From: Patella vulgata
Taxonomy: Eukaryota; Mollusca; Gastropoda; Patellidae
Length of the DNA stretch: 64,000 nucleotides
NCBI RefSeq assembly: GCF_932274485.2
Contig: NC_065883.2
Span: 73,305,839-73,369,838 of the forward strand
Reading direction: 5' to 3'
Shown here: piece after piece, positions 35,930 to 47,241 of the stretch
How positions within the stretch are numbered: the first letter of the stretch is position 1
Layout: every line of letters begins with the position of its first letter
Made by a program: the position numbers and the translations under genes
The notes under the pieces: generated by a model
Seen by the model: only the letters and a program-made list of their open reading frames with translations
Told to the model about the DNA's origin: nothing
The model's database searches: none

Positions 35930-36150
35930 TGCTTTATCCGGCCATGTATAAAATGATCATCAGTGAGATCAACAACCAGGTGTCCGGGCTCAATGAATGT
36001 TGGGTTGGGGGTGTGGGGGCAGTACCTGAATTGCAGGGAAAACAAAATTCGGGTTACAGACACCGGTGCCGCTCGTCTGCATGAGGCAAAGGAGCGGAAC
36101 GCTTACAATGTAGGACCAGCCCCCCCCCCCCCCCGCCGCCGCGCACACAC
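35930..36150. repeat. GC-rich dispersed repeat, copy 1
   Basis: Contains TCGGGTTACAG, GGTGCCGCTCGTCTGCA and GAGCGGAACG followed by a C run. Related to 36535-36710. Confidence 0.55.
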
Positions 36151-36534
36151 ACACACGCCCCACGACCCATCAATTTTTGACGACCGCGAATCGTGATAGT
36201 GAAAACCTGGCATTAAGACGATTGTATCAGCATCTTTATTTTTATCGTGGCACGTCACTGCTTTGCACGAATAAAATGAATAAGAAGACCTTTAATGCTC
36301 CTTAACGCCGTCACATGTGTAAAAACAAAAAATATATTTGAGTAACTTCCTTGTTGCATAAGTATGTATGTAGAACATCAACGATAGATATATTATGGTT
36401 GGTGTAATTCATTATTTATACATTTGGATCATGACGTGACTTTCAAAATTATAATAACCAGAAGCTTTTTATGAAGCGCGTTTCATCAGTGTTCTCTTAC
36501 CAAGATAAATCCTGATAGATCAGTTAAATTTATA

Positions 36535-36710
36535 CATAAAATGGTCCCGTGATGCATATGCATACAGGCTCGATGTATTTTGAGAGGGCGGGGGGGGGGG
36601 TAGAATCTGAAATGCCCGAAAATGTCGGGTTACAGCCGGCGGTGCCGATCGTCTGCAAGAGTCGAAGGAGCGGAGTTTACGATGTAGGCCACCCCCCCCC
36701 CCCCATCCCA
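36535..36710. repeat. GC-rich dispersed repeat, copy 2
   Basis: TCGGGTTACAGCCGGCGGTG, ATCGTCTGCAAGAG and a terminal C run repeat the pattern at 36050-36135. Confidence 0.55.
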
Positions 36711-36930
36711 AGAGAGAATTTGGAATATTTGACTACCGCTATTGCGCTTTCCTGCTATTCCATTCCGCGAATACAGCAACTTCAACGTGGTCTAATTTCA
36801 ATCAACCAGTCAATTGTTTACAGTCCACGGAGATCGGACCGTCGGTAGAAAATTTAACTGTCGCAAACACGTTTTTAGCTCGAGACTTACGCTCAGGTGA
36901 CTTACGCTGAATCTCAATTCAGTAACAAGC

Positions 36931-37174
36931 AATCAATCGTTGCGCAGTATAGGGGCTTCGCGCTCCCCGAGAAAAGTTCACAAATAATAGTCGATGTCCA
37001 AAAATTGTCGAGGCTCCAGACAAAATCCTTTAATCCATAGTTAATCCAGTACAATCAATCGTTGCGCGGTATGGGAGTTTCGCGCTCCCCGAGAAAAGTT
37101 CACAAATAATCGTCGATGTCCAAAATTTGTCGAGGCTCCAGGCAAAATCCTTTAATCCATAGTTAATCCAGTAC
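36931..37174. repeat. Two tandem 122-bp units
   Basis: AATCAATCGTTGCGCRGTAT starts at 36931 and 37053; both end TAGTTAATCCAGTAC. Each unit carries a small GC hairpin (GGGAG...CTCCC in unit 2). Confidence 0.85.
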
Positions 37175-37199
37175 AAAATCGTGGTATTCAATTAAAAGA

Positions 37200-37560
37200 A
37201 AAGTAAAATTATTGTTTTATTATTATAGATTTCGGGCACTTTATATTGTTTTCACTTTAGCTGTATGCCCGAAGGTCAGATTGCTCGTACACTTATGTGA
37301 CAACATCTTTAGCACCATGGGCTTCTCTGTCAGACGTGGAGTGTGGGCAATGGGAACCGGTCGCCACATCCTACATTGGACCCATGCTTCTTTTCTTACT
37401 ACATATTTCTGTAGCCTTGTGATCGTCTAGAATTTGTCTCTTGCTGTCTTTACTCCTGCTTCGCGTTGTGTATTGACTTCTTACTGTTTTCTTAAGACGT
37501 TTGTCTTACCAGGAATAACAATGCAACAGTTCGCTTCTACATTTTATATATATAACTGGT
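37200..37560. repeat. Repeat family H, second copy
   Basis: Related to 29375-29640 over about 260 bp, including GGAACCGGTCGCCACATCCT. Confidence 0.65.
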
Positions 37561-38319
37561 AACATGGATACAAGCATAATAGATATCAATCCCAGCTAAA
37601 ACCATTTCTCAACCCTAGCCAGCCTCGCGGCTGTCTAGGAACTCAGATGGAACCTCTCTGGAATCTAATGGAAGACTGCTTAAAAGTTTACTATGATTTC
37701 TTTTATAAGACTCGTGCATATCACGCACAGAAAGACTGTTCATGGCCATGAACCTGTGCAATTTCTGATATGATTGGTTTAATTAAGCCAAATGATGCAA
37801 TTAGAATAATTCCACTCACGTGTAATCTCGTGGTATTTTATCGACACACAGAAACAGTTATGTTTTGGCTATATAACTCTCTCCATGTGTCAACCTGTCA
37901 CTTAAACCCTGAGTTGATTTAGTACACACTACATATGTGAATATGTTTGAAATTACTAACTTGCCAAATCATTAGTTGATATAATGTCATCTTATTTCTT
38001 CATACCTTGCCTAAAAATTAAAAACAATGTCGCTACGACTATATTACTACACATCACCAACTTTACCAACAATGTTAGAAACTTTTTGAAAAATAAAATT
38101 TATTTGCGTTTTAACTAAACACCTATCTAAAAAGGAACTGTAGGTCAAACTGTTCTGAAAAAATTAACTGCGTTTCAGATAAACATCTGTCTAACAGAGA
38201 AGTGTAGTTCAGACTCTTCTGAACAAAATATCATGTGTTCCTCAAAAGCATTTTATATAACAATCGTGTAATATTTGGCACTAGACGCAATCCCATTTAA
38301 TCTTTGTTAACTATGCCCA

Positions 38320-39053
38320 AAGAATCAAAAACTTTCTTCGTACCTTAGGTTATAGGAAACCGATCCACACCGATTAATATCTCCATTTTTAAATCCAACC
38401 ACCCTTCCTAAACCAAGAACCCCATCATTACAACACTTAATAACCGCTCCCTCAACATTTGCGACCATGATCTACAACACCATGAAATTGATCACCTCAG
38501 ACAAGTCTTCTCCATCCTTAACCAGTACTCCAAGCAGCTAATCAATAAAATCACCAATTCTACAATAGCGTCCCGACACTCTACCATTAAGTCAACAAGA
38601 ACTGGCCCATCACCCATACGCATCAGCATACCATTCAACGGCAGTTATCTACCACAGCATTAGAATCCCGAAACAAGCAGGAATTGACACAATTCTTTCT
38701 AGTAGCAGTACCCCGAAAGACAAAGTGCAAGCCAACGGAGAAATAAACCAAACCAACCAAAAACAACCTTGTTTCGTGTTCGTGTGACCAGACATATATA
38801 GGAGTAACCAAACGCCCGCATTAAAAAGCATCAATCCCAAGCAGCCAACAATACCTCTGCAATAGCCCAACGTCTCCGCAACAATGGTCGTCACAAAATA
38901 AATTGGGAAGATACTAAAACACTGACAGTCAACCAACACAATAAACAGACAAGAAAACTCCTAGAAGCCACCAACATAAAAAGGCACCATCCACAACTCA
39001 ACCGTGATCCTGGCCTATACATCCCAAAAGCATACGACGATCTCATCCAATGA
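38320..39053 (+). mobile_element. Penelope-like element: RT thumb and GIY-YIG endonuclease remnant
   Basis: Frames give RKPIHTD then YLHF, the conserved post-RT block of Penelope-like elements, then NRSLNICDHDLQHHEIDHLR, VSCSCDQTYIGVTKRP (GIY-YIG region), QRLRNNGRHKINWEDTKTLT and KLLEATNIKRHHPQLNRDPG before a stop near 39053. The order RT thumb, linker, GIY-YIG is that of EN-bearing Penelope-like elements. The 5' part is missing and the copy is broken. Its 3' part probably resumes after the LINE at 39125 and ends near 40640. Confidence 0.7.
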
Positions 39054-39124
39054 TATACCATTCCCTTCATTTTCCCACTATAGTAATGCTTACTTCATTT
39101 TTTCTTAACAATTAAAATTTGCTT

Positions 39125-39950
39125 AACTTATCCCAATCCACAAGAAGGAAGACAAGGATCTACCAAATAATTATAGACCCATTCTGTCCTATCCACAATA
39201 TCAAAAATATTTGACAAACACATTAGTTCTCAAATTACAGAATATTTTGAAAAATACAAACTATTTTATGTATTTCAATGTGGATTTAGGAAAAATCGTT
39301 CATGTTCAACAGCCTTATTGAGAATTACATATATCTGGCTGAAAGAAATAGACTCAAGTAATATTACCGGTGTTGTTTATCTCGATCTTAGTAAGGCCTT
39401 TGATCTTATAGACCATAGATTAATCCTCCAAAAATTAAAATTATACAAATTTGACTTGAAATCGCAATTACCGGAGTTGTTTATCTCGATCTTAGTAAGG
39501 CCTTTGATCTTATAGACCATAGATTAATCCTCCAAAAATTACAATTATACAAATTTGACTTGAAATCCTATCTGGAATTTCGAAAGCAAAAGTAGTCCTA
39601 GTGGCATGTCTTTCAACTGTCACTGATGTGAAATGTGGGGAATCCAATAATGCTCCGTTACTTTTCTTGATTTTTATAAACGATTTCCCACTTCATGTCA
39701 GTAAATGCCATACTGATCTTTTTGCTGATGACAGTACCCTTAATTTCTCTAGCATCAATCTAGGTTATATAGAGATTGCCCTTCAAGAGGATTTCCTAAT
39801 GTATTTAATTGGTGTAATGATTAAAAATTAATGGATAATCATTAGAAAATGTTATTAGGACTTACTGTTGACCAAAATTTAGATTGGAATCTCCAAATTG
39901 ACAAAATTTCCAAAATCATATCTTCCAAAATCTACCTACTGGGATATTTT
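39125..39950 (+). pseudogene. LINE RT remnant of a second clade, inside the Penelope-like element
   Basis: LIPIHKKEDKDLPNNYRPI, QCGFRKNRSCSTALLRI, GVVYLDLSKAFDLIDHRLIL, APLLFLIFINDFPLHVSKCH and DLFADDSTLNFSS, then LLGLTVDQNLDWNLQIDKIS are canonical RT blocks with FADD at the active site. The copy has several frame breaks and a 104-bp tandem duplication covering the catalytic LDLSKAFD block. Confidence 0.75.
39364..39571. repeat. 104-bp tandem duplication in the LINE RT
   Basis: TTACCGGWGTTGTTTATCTC begins at 39364 and 39468, with two or three differences over 104 bp. The unit is not a multiple of three, so it shifts the frame. Confidence 0.85.
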
Positions 39951-40050
39951 TATTTAATTTCATTTAGACTGGGATTTTTTTATTTAATTTCATTAATACT
40001 GGGATAATTTTTATTTAATTTCATTAACACTGGGATATTTTATTTAATGT
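39939..40050. repeat. Tandem repeat of about 34 bp
   Basis: CTGGGATWTTTTTATTTAAT with TTTCATTWA occurs about three and a half times. Confidence 0.8.
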
Positions 40051-40650
40051 AAAATATACTTAAACGTTTTACATGTACTTCTATAGTTTATCAACAGCCA
40101 ATTTTTCATACTTATTATTTTAATAATTTTACCTCCTTACACTTTTTTACATTTTTTCATATATCCTAAATATCTTATTATATCCTAAATATTTTTATAC
40201 TTCTCATGGCTTTCATTTTTTACTATATTTCTTAATACTTTTACAATTTCATAAATACAATATGTTGGTAAATCTGAATTTTTTTTTAGGAAAGGGTTTT
40301 TTTCAGGGGGGGGGGGGGTACAGTTTTCACAAATAAGGCTTCACTACACTAATCATAGTCCCGTAGTGGGTTCCTCCTGTGTAAACATATTTACCGCCCA
40401 ATTTAGCTGTCTTTATTATCATGTTGTCTTTGTACATACACCCAACCCTTATGGGTTCCCGTCCTCTTGATAATTTCTAAATGATTATCTGTGAGTGTTT
40501 ATAAGTATTTGTTCCATATTTTGTATATATACCTTCATTGTACCATGGTTGTCATTCTCTGCTTGATAAACGTCTGCAGAAATAAATCCGTCAAGTAACT
40601 GGTATTCCATATTATTGCGTCATGTGTTAGGCTATTATATCGTTTGTTTG
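40051..40650 (+). other. Probable 3' untranslated end of the Penelope-like element
   Basis: T-rich sequence ends with CTGCTTGATAAACGTCTGCA and GAAATAAATCCGTCAA; the same tail style (GCTTGATAAAG, AGAAATAAATC, GTCATGTGTTA) recurs at 45590-45690. Assignment is inference. Confidence 0.35.
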
Positions 40651-41200
40651 CAGGATGAAAATACTGAGTGGGTGAAATAAAGACCACAAAGCATATATAA
40701 TATATAGTGTAGGGTGTATTCTATTATTACACTAATAATGTATACATTGTATAGCTTTATGATACTCTAGTGAGGGTGACCCACCATAAATAAATATCTC
40801 CAAATATCTCGACAATTCCGCCACAATATTTTTATATACTAACTACTGTTAGTATCCTGTTCCTGCTAACGAAAGTGATTCAGAGATATTATTTGTACTA
40901 AACCAAAAGATGCCGCTCTTAACGGTACAGTTAATGATAAAGCAATTTAAAAAATAAAACGAACGTAATTTCTAAAGCTGCTGTAATAACCAAGAAGCTA
41001 AATTTTACTGCTATTCAAAATCTGCTATTCACAATAGATTTTTTTACGGCTGTAATAGTTGATAGATTTGTAGAGAATTGCACTCCACCGCATGACTATT
41101 ATCACAGTTCGAGACACAACCACTGAAGCGTGCACATAGGCCGTGTCGAGACCAACTTTCTGTAGAGTGCACGGGTCACCCTACTCTAGTCAGAACCTTC
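40651..41200. other. No recognised feature
   Basis: Unplaced AT-rich sequence without exon signals. Confidence 0.35.
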
Positions 41201-41520
41201 ACATTTACTGGGAAAGCCCGTTTCCTTATTTTCACACGACATATTAATATATAACTTTAATATATAGTCATATTGACATAAACACGTAAGAACTCGATAG
41301 AAGCTAGGTGTGTCGTCTAACTGTATCCGTACAGCCAGGTGTGTGGTAATCAAGTGCTCTGGTAAATAGTATTACTTTGTGTTGAAATATTTGGTATTAT
41401 TTTATCATTTCTGGTCCGTGGTCCTACTTCGGAAACAGTCGTCATCTTTAATTTTAAGAAATTGAATTCTGACCTTTAATAGATTTTTACCATTTCTTGA
41501 CTAGATTAATCGAATTTTTT
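41201..41520. repeat. Repeat family E, uninterrupted copy
   Basis: Matches 5797-6067 joined to 9956-10016. It preserves the pre-insertion state: TTGAATTCTGACCTTTAATA at 41462-41481. Confidence 0.85.
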
Positions 41521-41929
41521 GTTGTAATTTGCTGGGACTGTTAGTATTCGGATATTTAATTGTTTAAGCAAGTGTTTTTGTGTGTGCTTTAGGGTGTGTC
41601 TCCATAGCGCTATCTCTGTTTACATCTCGAGACCTTGAGTAAATCTGCCGCCCTAACCCTAACCCACAATTCACATATTATGACGGCATAAGTGCTAGAC
41701 CGTCTCCGATCTAGAGTTCTCTTCTGGGTTAATTACTTTCTTTAGTTACAACCTCACTCCTACAGAAGTCCACCTTGATATCAACAAATTCTGTGTACAA
41801 TAAAAAATATACTGGGGCACAACTTTATGAGTAAAACATGTTTTTCAGGGATTGTACACCTTTTTTTTTTAGGTCCATCATAGTTTATAGGGGCGGTATG
41901 GGGTGGGGTATGTAAAATGATATCTGATA

Positions 41930-42165
41930 CTAGCGGATGACCCGGTGCTGCACGAGTATCGGCATGAACCGAAAGTAGCATTACTCCGAAACCGGAAGTG
42001 TTAGTCCATCGCCACAGACCTATGTCACTCCCCGGTCCGATCTATGCCTTTTCACCAAATGTCAACCTCGGGACAACCCTAGTGTAGTTGCCAATCTTGA
42101 ACAGACAGACGACAGTCACAAATAGGTTATAGAATAGTGATATTTGTCATTTCCATCCTTCACAT
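41930..42165. repeat. Dispersed repeat related to 1505-1690
   Basis: ACTAGCGGATGACCCGGTGC, TACTCCGAAACCGGAAGTG and TATGTCACTCCCCGGTCCGA align to the earlier copy in order. Confidence 0.6.
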
Positions 42166-42217
42166 TGTCTGCTGTGTCAAACATTATATAGCACCAAGTT
42201 CAAAGAGTATCAAATAA

Positions 42218-42494
42218 ATAAAATGAAATGAGTTTAACGTCCTGCTGGCCTAATGACGACAGGTATACGCCATACAGTGTGCTATGAGGGGAATTTTGCC
42301 CGGGCAGCGGCACTATGGTCTACTTTTATATCGAATTCCAACTGCCAAGGGATATTTTACGTGCACGTCAATGTTTACAGGGACATCGGGGTTTCGTCCT
42401 ATCCGAACGACTAGACTGCTGTCCTTGTCACCCCCCTCCTCCATTCTGCACCACTGACAAGGGGAAACCACGTCGGAAAAATCCGATGAACTCA
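42218..42494 (-). mobile_element. SINE-A fragment
   Basis: Tail end GAAATGAGTTTAACGTCCTG, body, and break at ATCCGATGAACTCAAG. tRNA head absent. Confidence 0.8.
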
Positions 42495-42570
42495 AGATGT
42501 ATAAGGGATAACTAGAACGCCATAAATTAATCACTATATTACCAATCCCGAAACTTTATGGTCTAATAAC

Positions 42571-42765
42571 AATATATATATTATTTCAATAATTCGCGTG
42601 ATTGCAGGGCGCGTTAGCAGTCGGAAAAAACGGGATGACCCGGAGAAAACCCACGAGGTTAGGCAGGCGACACTAGTCCGTATCATGTACATGTCTGGGA
42701 TCGAAATCTCTTGACTCAATGAAAGATCACTCGACCAACTAACCCAAGGAATAATAATGGCGGTG
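42571..42765 (-). mobile_element. SINE-B fragment
   Basis: ACCCGGAGAAAACCCACGAG, GATCGAAATC (B box, reversed) and CGACCAACTAACCC match SINE-B; the tail is missing. Confidence 0.7.
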
Positions 42766-43218
42766 TGATTATCAAGAATCTAAATCCAGATCCTCTACAG
42801 CTGTCCTGATTCGAGTCAAGAGTGTTTTTCACTCCAGACTGATGACTCAAGAAGGCAGTCCAAATCTGACCAGATCGCCACCGAAATGGTGTCCAACAAA
42901 AGGTAAGTTTTGCGCAAATGTTTTGAAATTTACAGGGTCTGAATGTAAAAAATGGACGTTAGCAACGATTGGTGTTTAATGGTATGTAACGGAATATGTA
43001 ACTCAATTTGAAAGGGAATATGTAACGTCAACAAAATATGTAAAGGAATGTAACTCAACATAAACACAAGTAGAAATACTATTTCATAAATGATTTTACA
43101 GACTGGTTGGATTTACATTCTAAATTTTCTTTTTTCTGGAAAGGATATGGAACTACCCTACTATAATCAAATCAGTGTATTCCAAATATTAACCAAGACG
43201 GATAGTCAAAATAATTAT

Positions 43219-43224
43219 TTTATT
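43219..43224 (-). terminator. Polyadenylation signal of the SVWC gene
   Basis: AATAAA on the minus strand about 11 nt past the stop codon at 43235-43237. Confidence 0.6.
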
Positions 43225-43234
43225 GACAATGTTA

Positions 43235-43370
43235 CTACTCTTTTTTAGGACAAGTCTTTTCTATGCAGATTTGGGAACTGTCGCCCACCTTCACATACTG
43301 GTAACAACAGTTGTCCAACTTCTTTAGTTCACACCCGGGGACCTGCATTATACCAGCATTATAACCAATT
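43235..43370 (-). CDS. SVWC-like secreted peptide, last exon
   Basis: Minus-strand acceptor TTTTGTTTTAG at 43371 precedes an exon reading IGYNAGIMQVPGCELKK, then LDNCCYQYVKVGDSSQICIE and KTCPKKE, with stop at 43235-43237. It supplies Cys 4-8 of an eight-Cys single von Willebrand C (SVWC) pattern, including the CC pair. Its one leading base (A) completes a Gly codon left open by either copy of the preceding exon. SVWC peptides of arthropods and molluscs are small secreted proteins, several linked to immune or stress responses; this role is family knowledge, not shown here. Confidence 0.7.
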
Positions 43371-43895
43371 CTAAAACAAAAGGACCATATTTTCATAAAC
43401 TTTGACGTAAGGTAACAGTTGTGGCAGTGATTTTCGTAAAAATTATTTAATAAAACCGAATCGTAGCAATGTAATTGTTTTCCATAGAACTCTTGTGTTT
43501 ATTTTAATAAAATCAATTACTAAATGCCGTTTGAACAGCAGTTTTGAGTACTTGATGTTTGCTTAGTTTGTGAGATTTTGGGACTTGGGATTTGGAGTCG
43601 AGGAGCCCGAACCCCCCGCTGCCCGCAAAAAACTTAACGTTTTTTCCACCTTGACCCACCGCTAATCAAATTCCTGGACACGCACCTGCATGTAATTTTA
43701 ATTCTCTGTTTCGTTTTCAGCCTAAGCTGTTGACTGTTGAACCGACATTATCTTAGCCATTGGCTTGAGCTACAGACCTAGAATTCTGCCCATGACAAAT
43801 TGTCTTAACCTGTAGACTGATCTATCCCAAAATACTGAACCAATAACATCAACACATATTCCACCCTAAGTTTGTATATTAAAAGTCAATCGTAC

Positions 43896-44007
43896 CCGAA
43901 ACTTTCAAGATATTCGCCATTACAAGTATACTTGAAACATTTTTCGTAGTCCATCTTATATTGTCCAGCCTTTATAATAGTACCTTCAGGTGTTTCACAT
44001 GATGAAC
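43896..44007 (-). CDS. SVWC-like peptide, alternative exon copy b
   Basis: 112-nt exon, acceptor TTTATTACAG, donor TTCGG/GTACGA. It encodes SSCETPEGTIIKAGQYKMDY and EKCFKYTCNGEYLESF (Cys 1-3). It starts in phase 1 and ends in phase 2, so it can join the signal-peptide exon at 53111 and the last exon at 43370. It cannot be combined with copy a in one message without losing frame. It differs from copy a by Gln/Glu and Ser/Thr changes. Confidence 0.65.
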
Positions 44008-44033
44008 CTGTAATAAACATCAATTGAAGGAAG

Positions 44034-44292
44034 CATGAAATGAAATGAAATGAAATGGGGTTTAACGTCTTACTGTTCTGCTCCGACTGGGTAAATGAAG
44101 ACTGGTATAAGCCATACAGTGTGCTATGGGGGAAATTCTGCCCGGGCAGCGGCACTATTGCCTACTCTTATATCCCACTGCCAAGGGATCTTTTATGTGC
44201 ACGCCAATGTAAACACGGGACCTCGGTTTTTCGTCCCATCCGAACGACTAGACAGCTGTCCTTGTCCTGCACCACCACGTCGGTTGAAGGAA
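44034..44292 (-). mobile_element. SINE-A fragment in the duplicated segment
   Basis: GAAATGGGGTTTAACGTCTT to CACCACGTCGGTTGAAGGAA; the same insertion with the same break appears at 52096-52375. Confidence 0.85.
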
Positions 44293-44387
44293 GTAATATA
44301 TATAATTAGATATTAGGATTGTTAAATACAACCACATAATTATAAACACGTTTGGAAAATAAGGAGCACAGATAACAATTTGGTTTA

Positions 44388-44436
44388 ACGTCAACTCGAC
44401 ACAAACCAGGTCATATTGGGACGAACATACCAGGTT
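44388..44436 (-). mobile_element. SINE-B tail fragment
   Basis: TTTAACGTCAACTCGACACA and AACCAGGTCATATTGGGACG match the SINE-B 3' end; the longer version lies at 52497. Confidence 0.6.
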
Positions 44437-44447
44437 TATCTTATAAT

Positions 44448-44640
44448 AAACACCCAGTTTATTGCAACTGTCAAAATCGAGATGCAGATCCAAGTAGGAA
44501 GCGTAATTGTCACTGCCAGTAGTATTTTTAATTTCAAGCTCATCAGGTTATAAATATGAATTCTAGATGATCACTAAATCATAGAAATATTTATTTCTAT
44601 GAATAAATTTAGGATTATTCAGTAATACAATAGCTTTGAT
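44448..44640 (-). mobile_element. Penelope-like RT fragment
   Basis: Near-copy of 27700-27830 (ATCCAAGTAGGAAGCGTAAT, GTATTTTTAATTTCAAGCTC). Broken small piece. Confidence 0.6.
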
Positions 44641-44780
44641 GTGAAATGTCTTATTGGATAAAAATGAAACATTTTCGTGTGTAGCTGTGAAATAACATAC
44701 GATTTATCAGTTTATATGGCGTATTTTTACTGATTCTAGCTAATGCACAAATTTTATGCATAACAATTAATGTTGAGCCC
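44640..44780. repeat. Single unit of the 57576-57900 repeat
   Basis: TTATTGGATAAAAATGAAAC, GTAGCTGTGAAATAA and GGCGTATTTTTACTGATT match the end of that array. Confidence 0.6.
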
Positions 44781-44865
44781 AATATTGAATTCAGTAATTC
44801 TGAAAACCATATTTTACATGCAATATCTACAAGACCAAAGATGCCCATATAAGATTATATTCTTA

Positions 44866-44945
44866 AACCTAACCCTGGCCCTAACGCTTACCCTAACCTT
44901 GGATCTAACGCTTACCCTAACCCCAACCTACAATCTCGCCAACAA
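44866..44945. repeat. Degenerate CCCTAA-like interstitial repeat
   Basis: ACCCTGGCCCTAACGCTTAC-type units occur about six times. Too degenerate and internal to be a telomere. Confidence 0.5.
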
Positions 44946-45679
44946 TTTATAAATGATATAAATCTGTATTTAAATTTAGTACAAGATAACTCTGTTGACT
45001 CTATAACCTGTCTGATAAAACTATACCCTACACCACTTGAACAATCAGTCTAGGTTTTTTATATGGCCATCCAACCCCCATTATCAGTTTAGTAACAGTC
45101 ATGTCAACCTACTGTTATTTACATGTAGGCCATTAGGTTAAAGGCATTTTTACGGAGAATTATAAGCCGTTATCGAAGAAACCGGTATATGAAAGTGTTA
45201 TTTCCATATCGATAAAGCAGTAAATAAACAGACGGTGGACATTGTTCATAGATAGGGTAAATATGAATTTTATATCCTTAAATTATGAATATAAATATGA
45301 CCGAGTTATAGTACAAAAATAGTGTGTGTGCGTGTGTGTGTGTGGTGGGGGGGGGGGGTAAGGATTGGGAGTCGAATCGTTTAAGGTTGGATCATAAGAT
45401 CAGTCATTGAACGTGACAAGGAGCACAGGAATCTGACCTTCTATCCGTATATATATACACCATAGACAATATATAATTAAAAAAGAGTAGATATGCAATG
45501 CCTGCTGGGACCTCGATTAAACCTGTTCTCGCTTCGGGTCAATTTTTGTTCAACAATTTGTTATGTCGGGCAATCCAATCTCTTTGCTTGATAAAGATGA
45601 GACAACTCTCGTATAGACATCGCCAGAAATAAATCTTTTAAATAGGCTAACTTGTATTACATATAATTGTGTCATGTGT

Positions 45680-46115
45680 TAATCTAATGTCTGCCAATTC
45701 ACTCAGATATGTTTATGCGTCAGTCTAGTCGTTTTGATTTGCATAAATACTCCCCACAAAACGATATTATAGCCACTTGTTTCCAATATTTACATTATTT
45801 TCGTCCGTTAATTTTAAATTTGTCATCGACACCAAGCAATGACGTCACACAAAATCCACCCGCTTTGAATAGACCATCGAAACAAGGGCCAAAGTTATTT
45901 TTAGTTTTTTTCTCCCTTTCCCTTTTTTCATGGTACTCTTTGTTGTCTTTTGGGTGTAGAATCGAAGAAAGGGGTTTGAATGTACATTTTCTGGCAGATT
46001 ATGGTAAATATTCATGATTTTGAGGCGGATGGATACGAGAGTATTTGTGAAAATCAAAACGACTAAATTGAAGACAAACATATCTTAGTGAATCGGCAGA
46101 GGTTAGACTGCCTGA
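45680..46115. mobile_element. MITE with about 60-bp inverted ends
   Basis: Left TCTGCCAATTCACTCAGATA and TAGTCGTTTTGATTTGCATA are mirrored on the right by TATCTTAGTGAATCGGCAGA and AAAATCAAAACGACTAAATT. No transposase. Confidence 0.65.
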
Positions 46116-46297
46116 CATTACGAATTGTTGAAAAAAAAACGACCCGAACCGAGAGCAGATAAAATCGAGGCTCCAATAAGCATTGCATTCCTGTTCTTTT
46201 TTTTTTATCATACATCATCTAGGTGGCCATGGTGTGTGCATATATATACGGACAAAAAGGTCCGAGTCCTGTATGGGGGCGGGAAGGGGGGGGGGGG

Positions 46298-46445
46298 GCA
46301 CGGTGGCTAAGTGGGTAAGGCGCTGGCTCGCTAGCCTGGAGGTAAGGTGATCGATCCCTGCATTGGCCGAGAAAGTTCCGGCGTGGCTCCCCCTTGTCAG
46401 TGATGCAGGACGGAGGGCCCGACAAGGATGGGACGAAATAACCAA
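46298..46445 (+). mobile_element. SINE-A head fragment
   Basis: CACGGTGGCTAAGTGGGTAA, GGTGATCGATCCCTGC and the first body block up to ACAAGGATGGGACGAAATAA; 3' part missing. Confidence 0.8.
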
Positions 46446-46701
46446 GTTTGAGAAGAACCGAATCCGTTCAGTTTTTATCTTGTTTGGGTGAAATTTAAAT
46501 ATTTATTTATAAATACACAGCCATTTGCAATAGTAAAGCCATTGAGAATAACTGTCGCCATGGTGACTATCAACAAACGCTGTCTGCTCTCCAAATGAGG
46601 AACGGGGGTTTGGCTGACCCAATCTGCCACTGTTTAGTGTCAGTGCCTTACCCACTGTGTCACCGGGGTTTCTAAATGAATATGACGGTATAGCAAAATA
46701 T

Positions 46702-46760
46702 GTCGAAATGAAATAGGGTTTAACGTCCTACTGTTTTGCTCCGAACTGGGCTAATAAGGT
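46702..46760 (-). mobile_element. SINE-A tail fragment
   Basis: GAAATAGGGTTTAACGTCCT and TTTGCTCCGAACTGGGCTAA; broken by the hairpin that follows. Confidence 0.6.
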
Positions 46761-46855
46761 GCAGTCTGGATCACCCAGTTCCTAGGAAAATTTCGAGTAA
46801 CGGATAGGTTTATGAGGGACTGGGTGATACAGACTGCTACAAACACAACTTATTT
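46760..46855. repeat. Small foldback (about 26-bp arms)
   Basis: TGCAGTCTGGATCACCCAGT is mirrored by ACTGGGTGATACAGACTGC across about 40 bp. Likely a small MITE in the SINE-A tail. Confidence 0.6.
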
Positions 46856-47241
46856 CCGGGCCGTTGAACATGAATTTCGGCAAGTGACAGCGCTTCACGT
46901 TTGATTTGTAATTAATAACGCTGTTAAATGGCCAATTTAATTACATCGGAAGCTGAATAATGATCAAATAAGGTCTCGTTGGCAATAAAAACGACGGGTA
47001 GTGTTAGAACTAGTGAGTATTGTGAGATGTTAGCAGACGTAATGCCTTGAAGACGTGAAAACAAAGATGGCGGCTGAAATACCTTTTATATACTATAATA
47101 TATAGTCAAGCAGTAGTAAGAAGTTTTATTTTAATCCCTTCACGTACCTGTGTATTTTGCAATACATGTAAAATGTAAAGGCGACTCGATGCGTTATTTA
47201 GCGCTATGTGAATCCCTTGCAAACTGCAATGTTGTAAAGGT

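Larger units (their letters stand above)
43808..44436. repeat. Segmental duplication, copy 1
   Basis: From AACCTGTAGACTGATCTATC to the SINE-B tail fragment TATTGGGACGAACATA, this matches 51869-52553 at high identity. It includes an SVWC exon and an intronic SINE-A. Confidence 0.9.

Noticed and set aside
44866-44945. Telomere or subtelomere
   Set aside because: Units are degenerate and internal, and similar tracts sit inside dispersed elements at 41655 and 63409.
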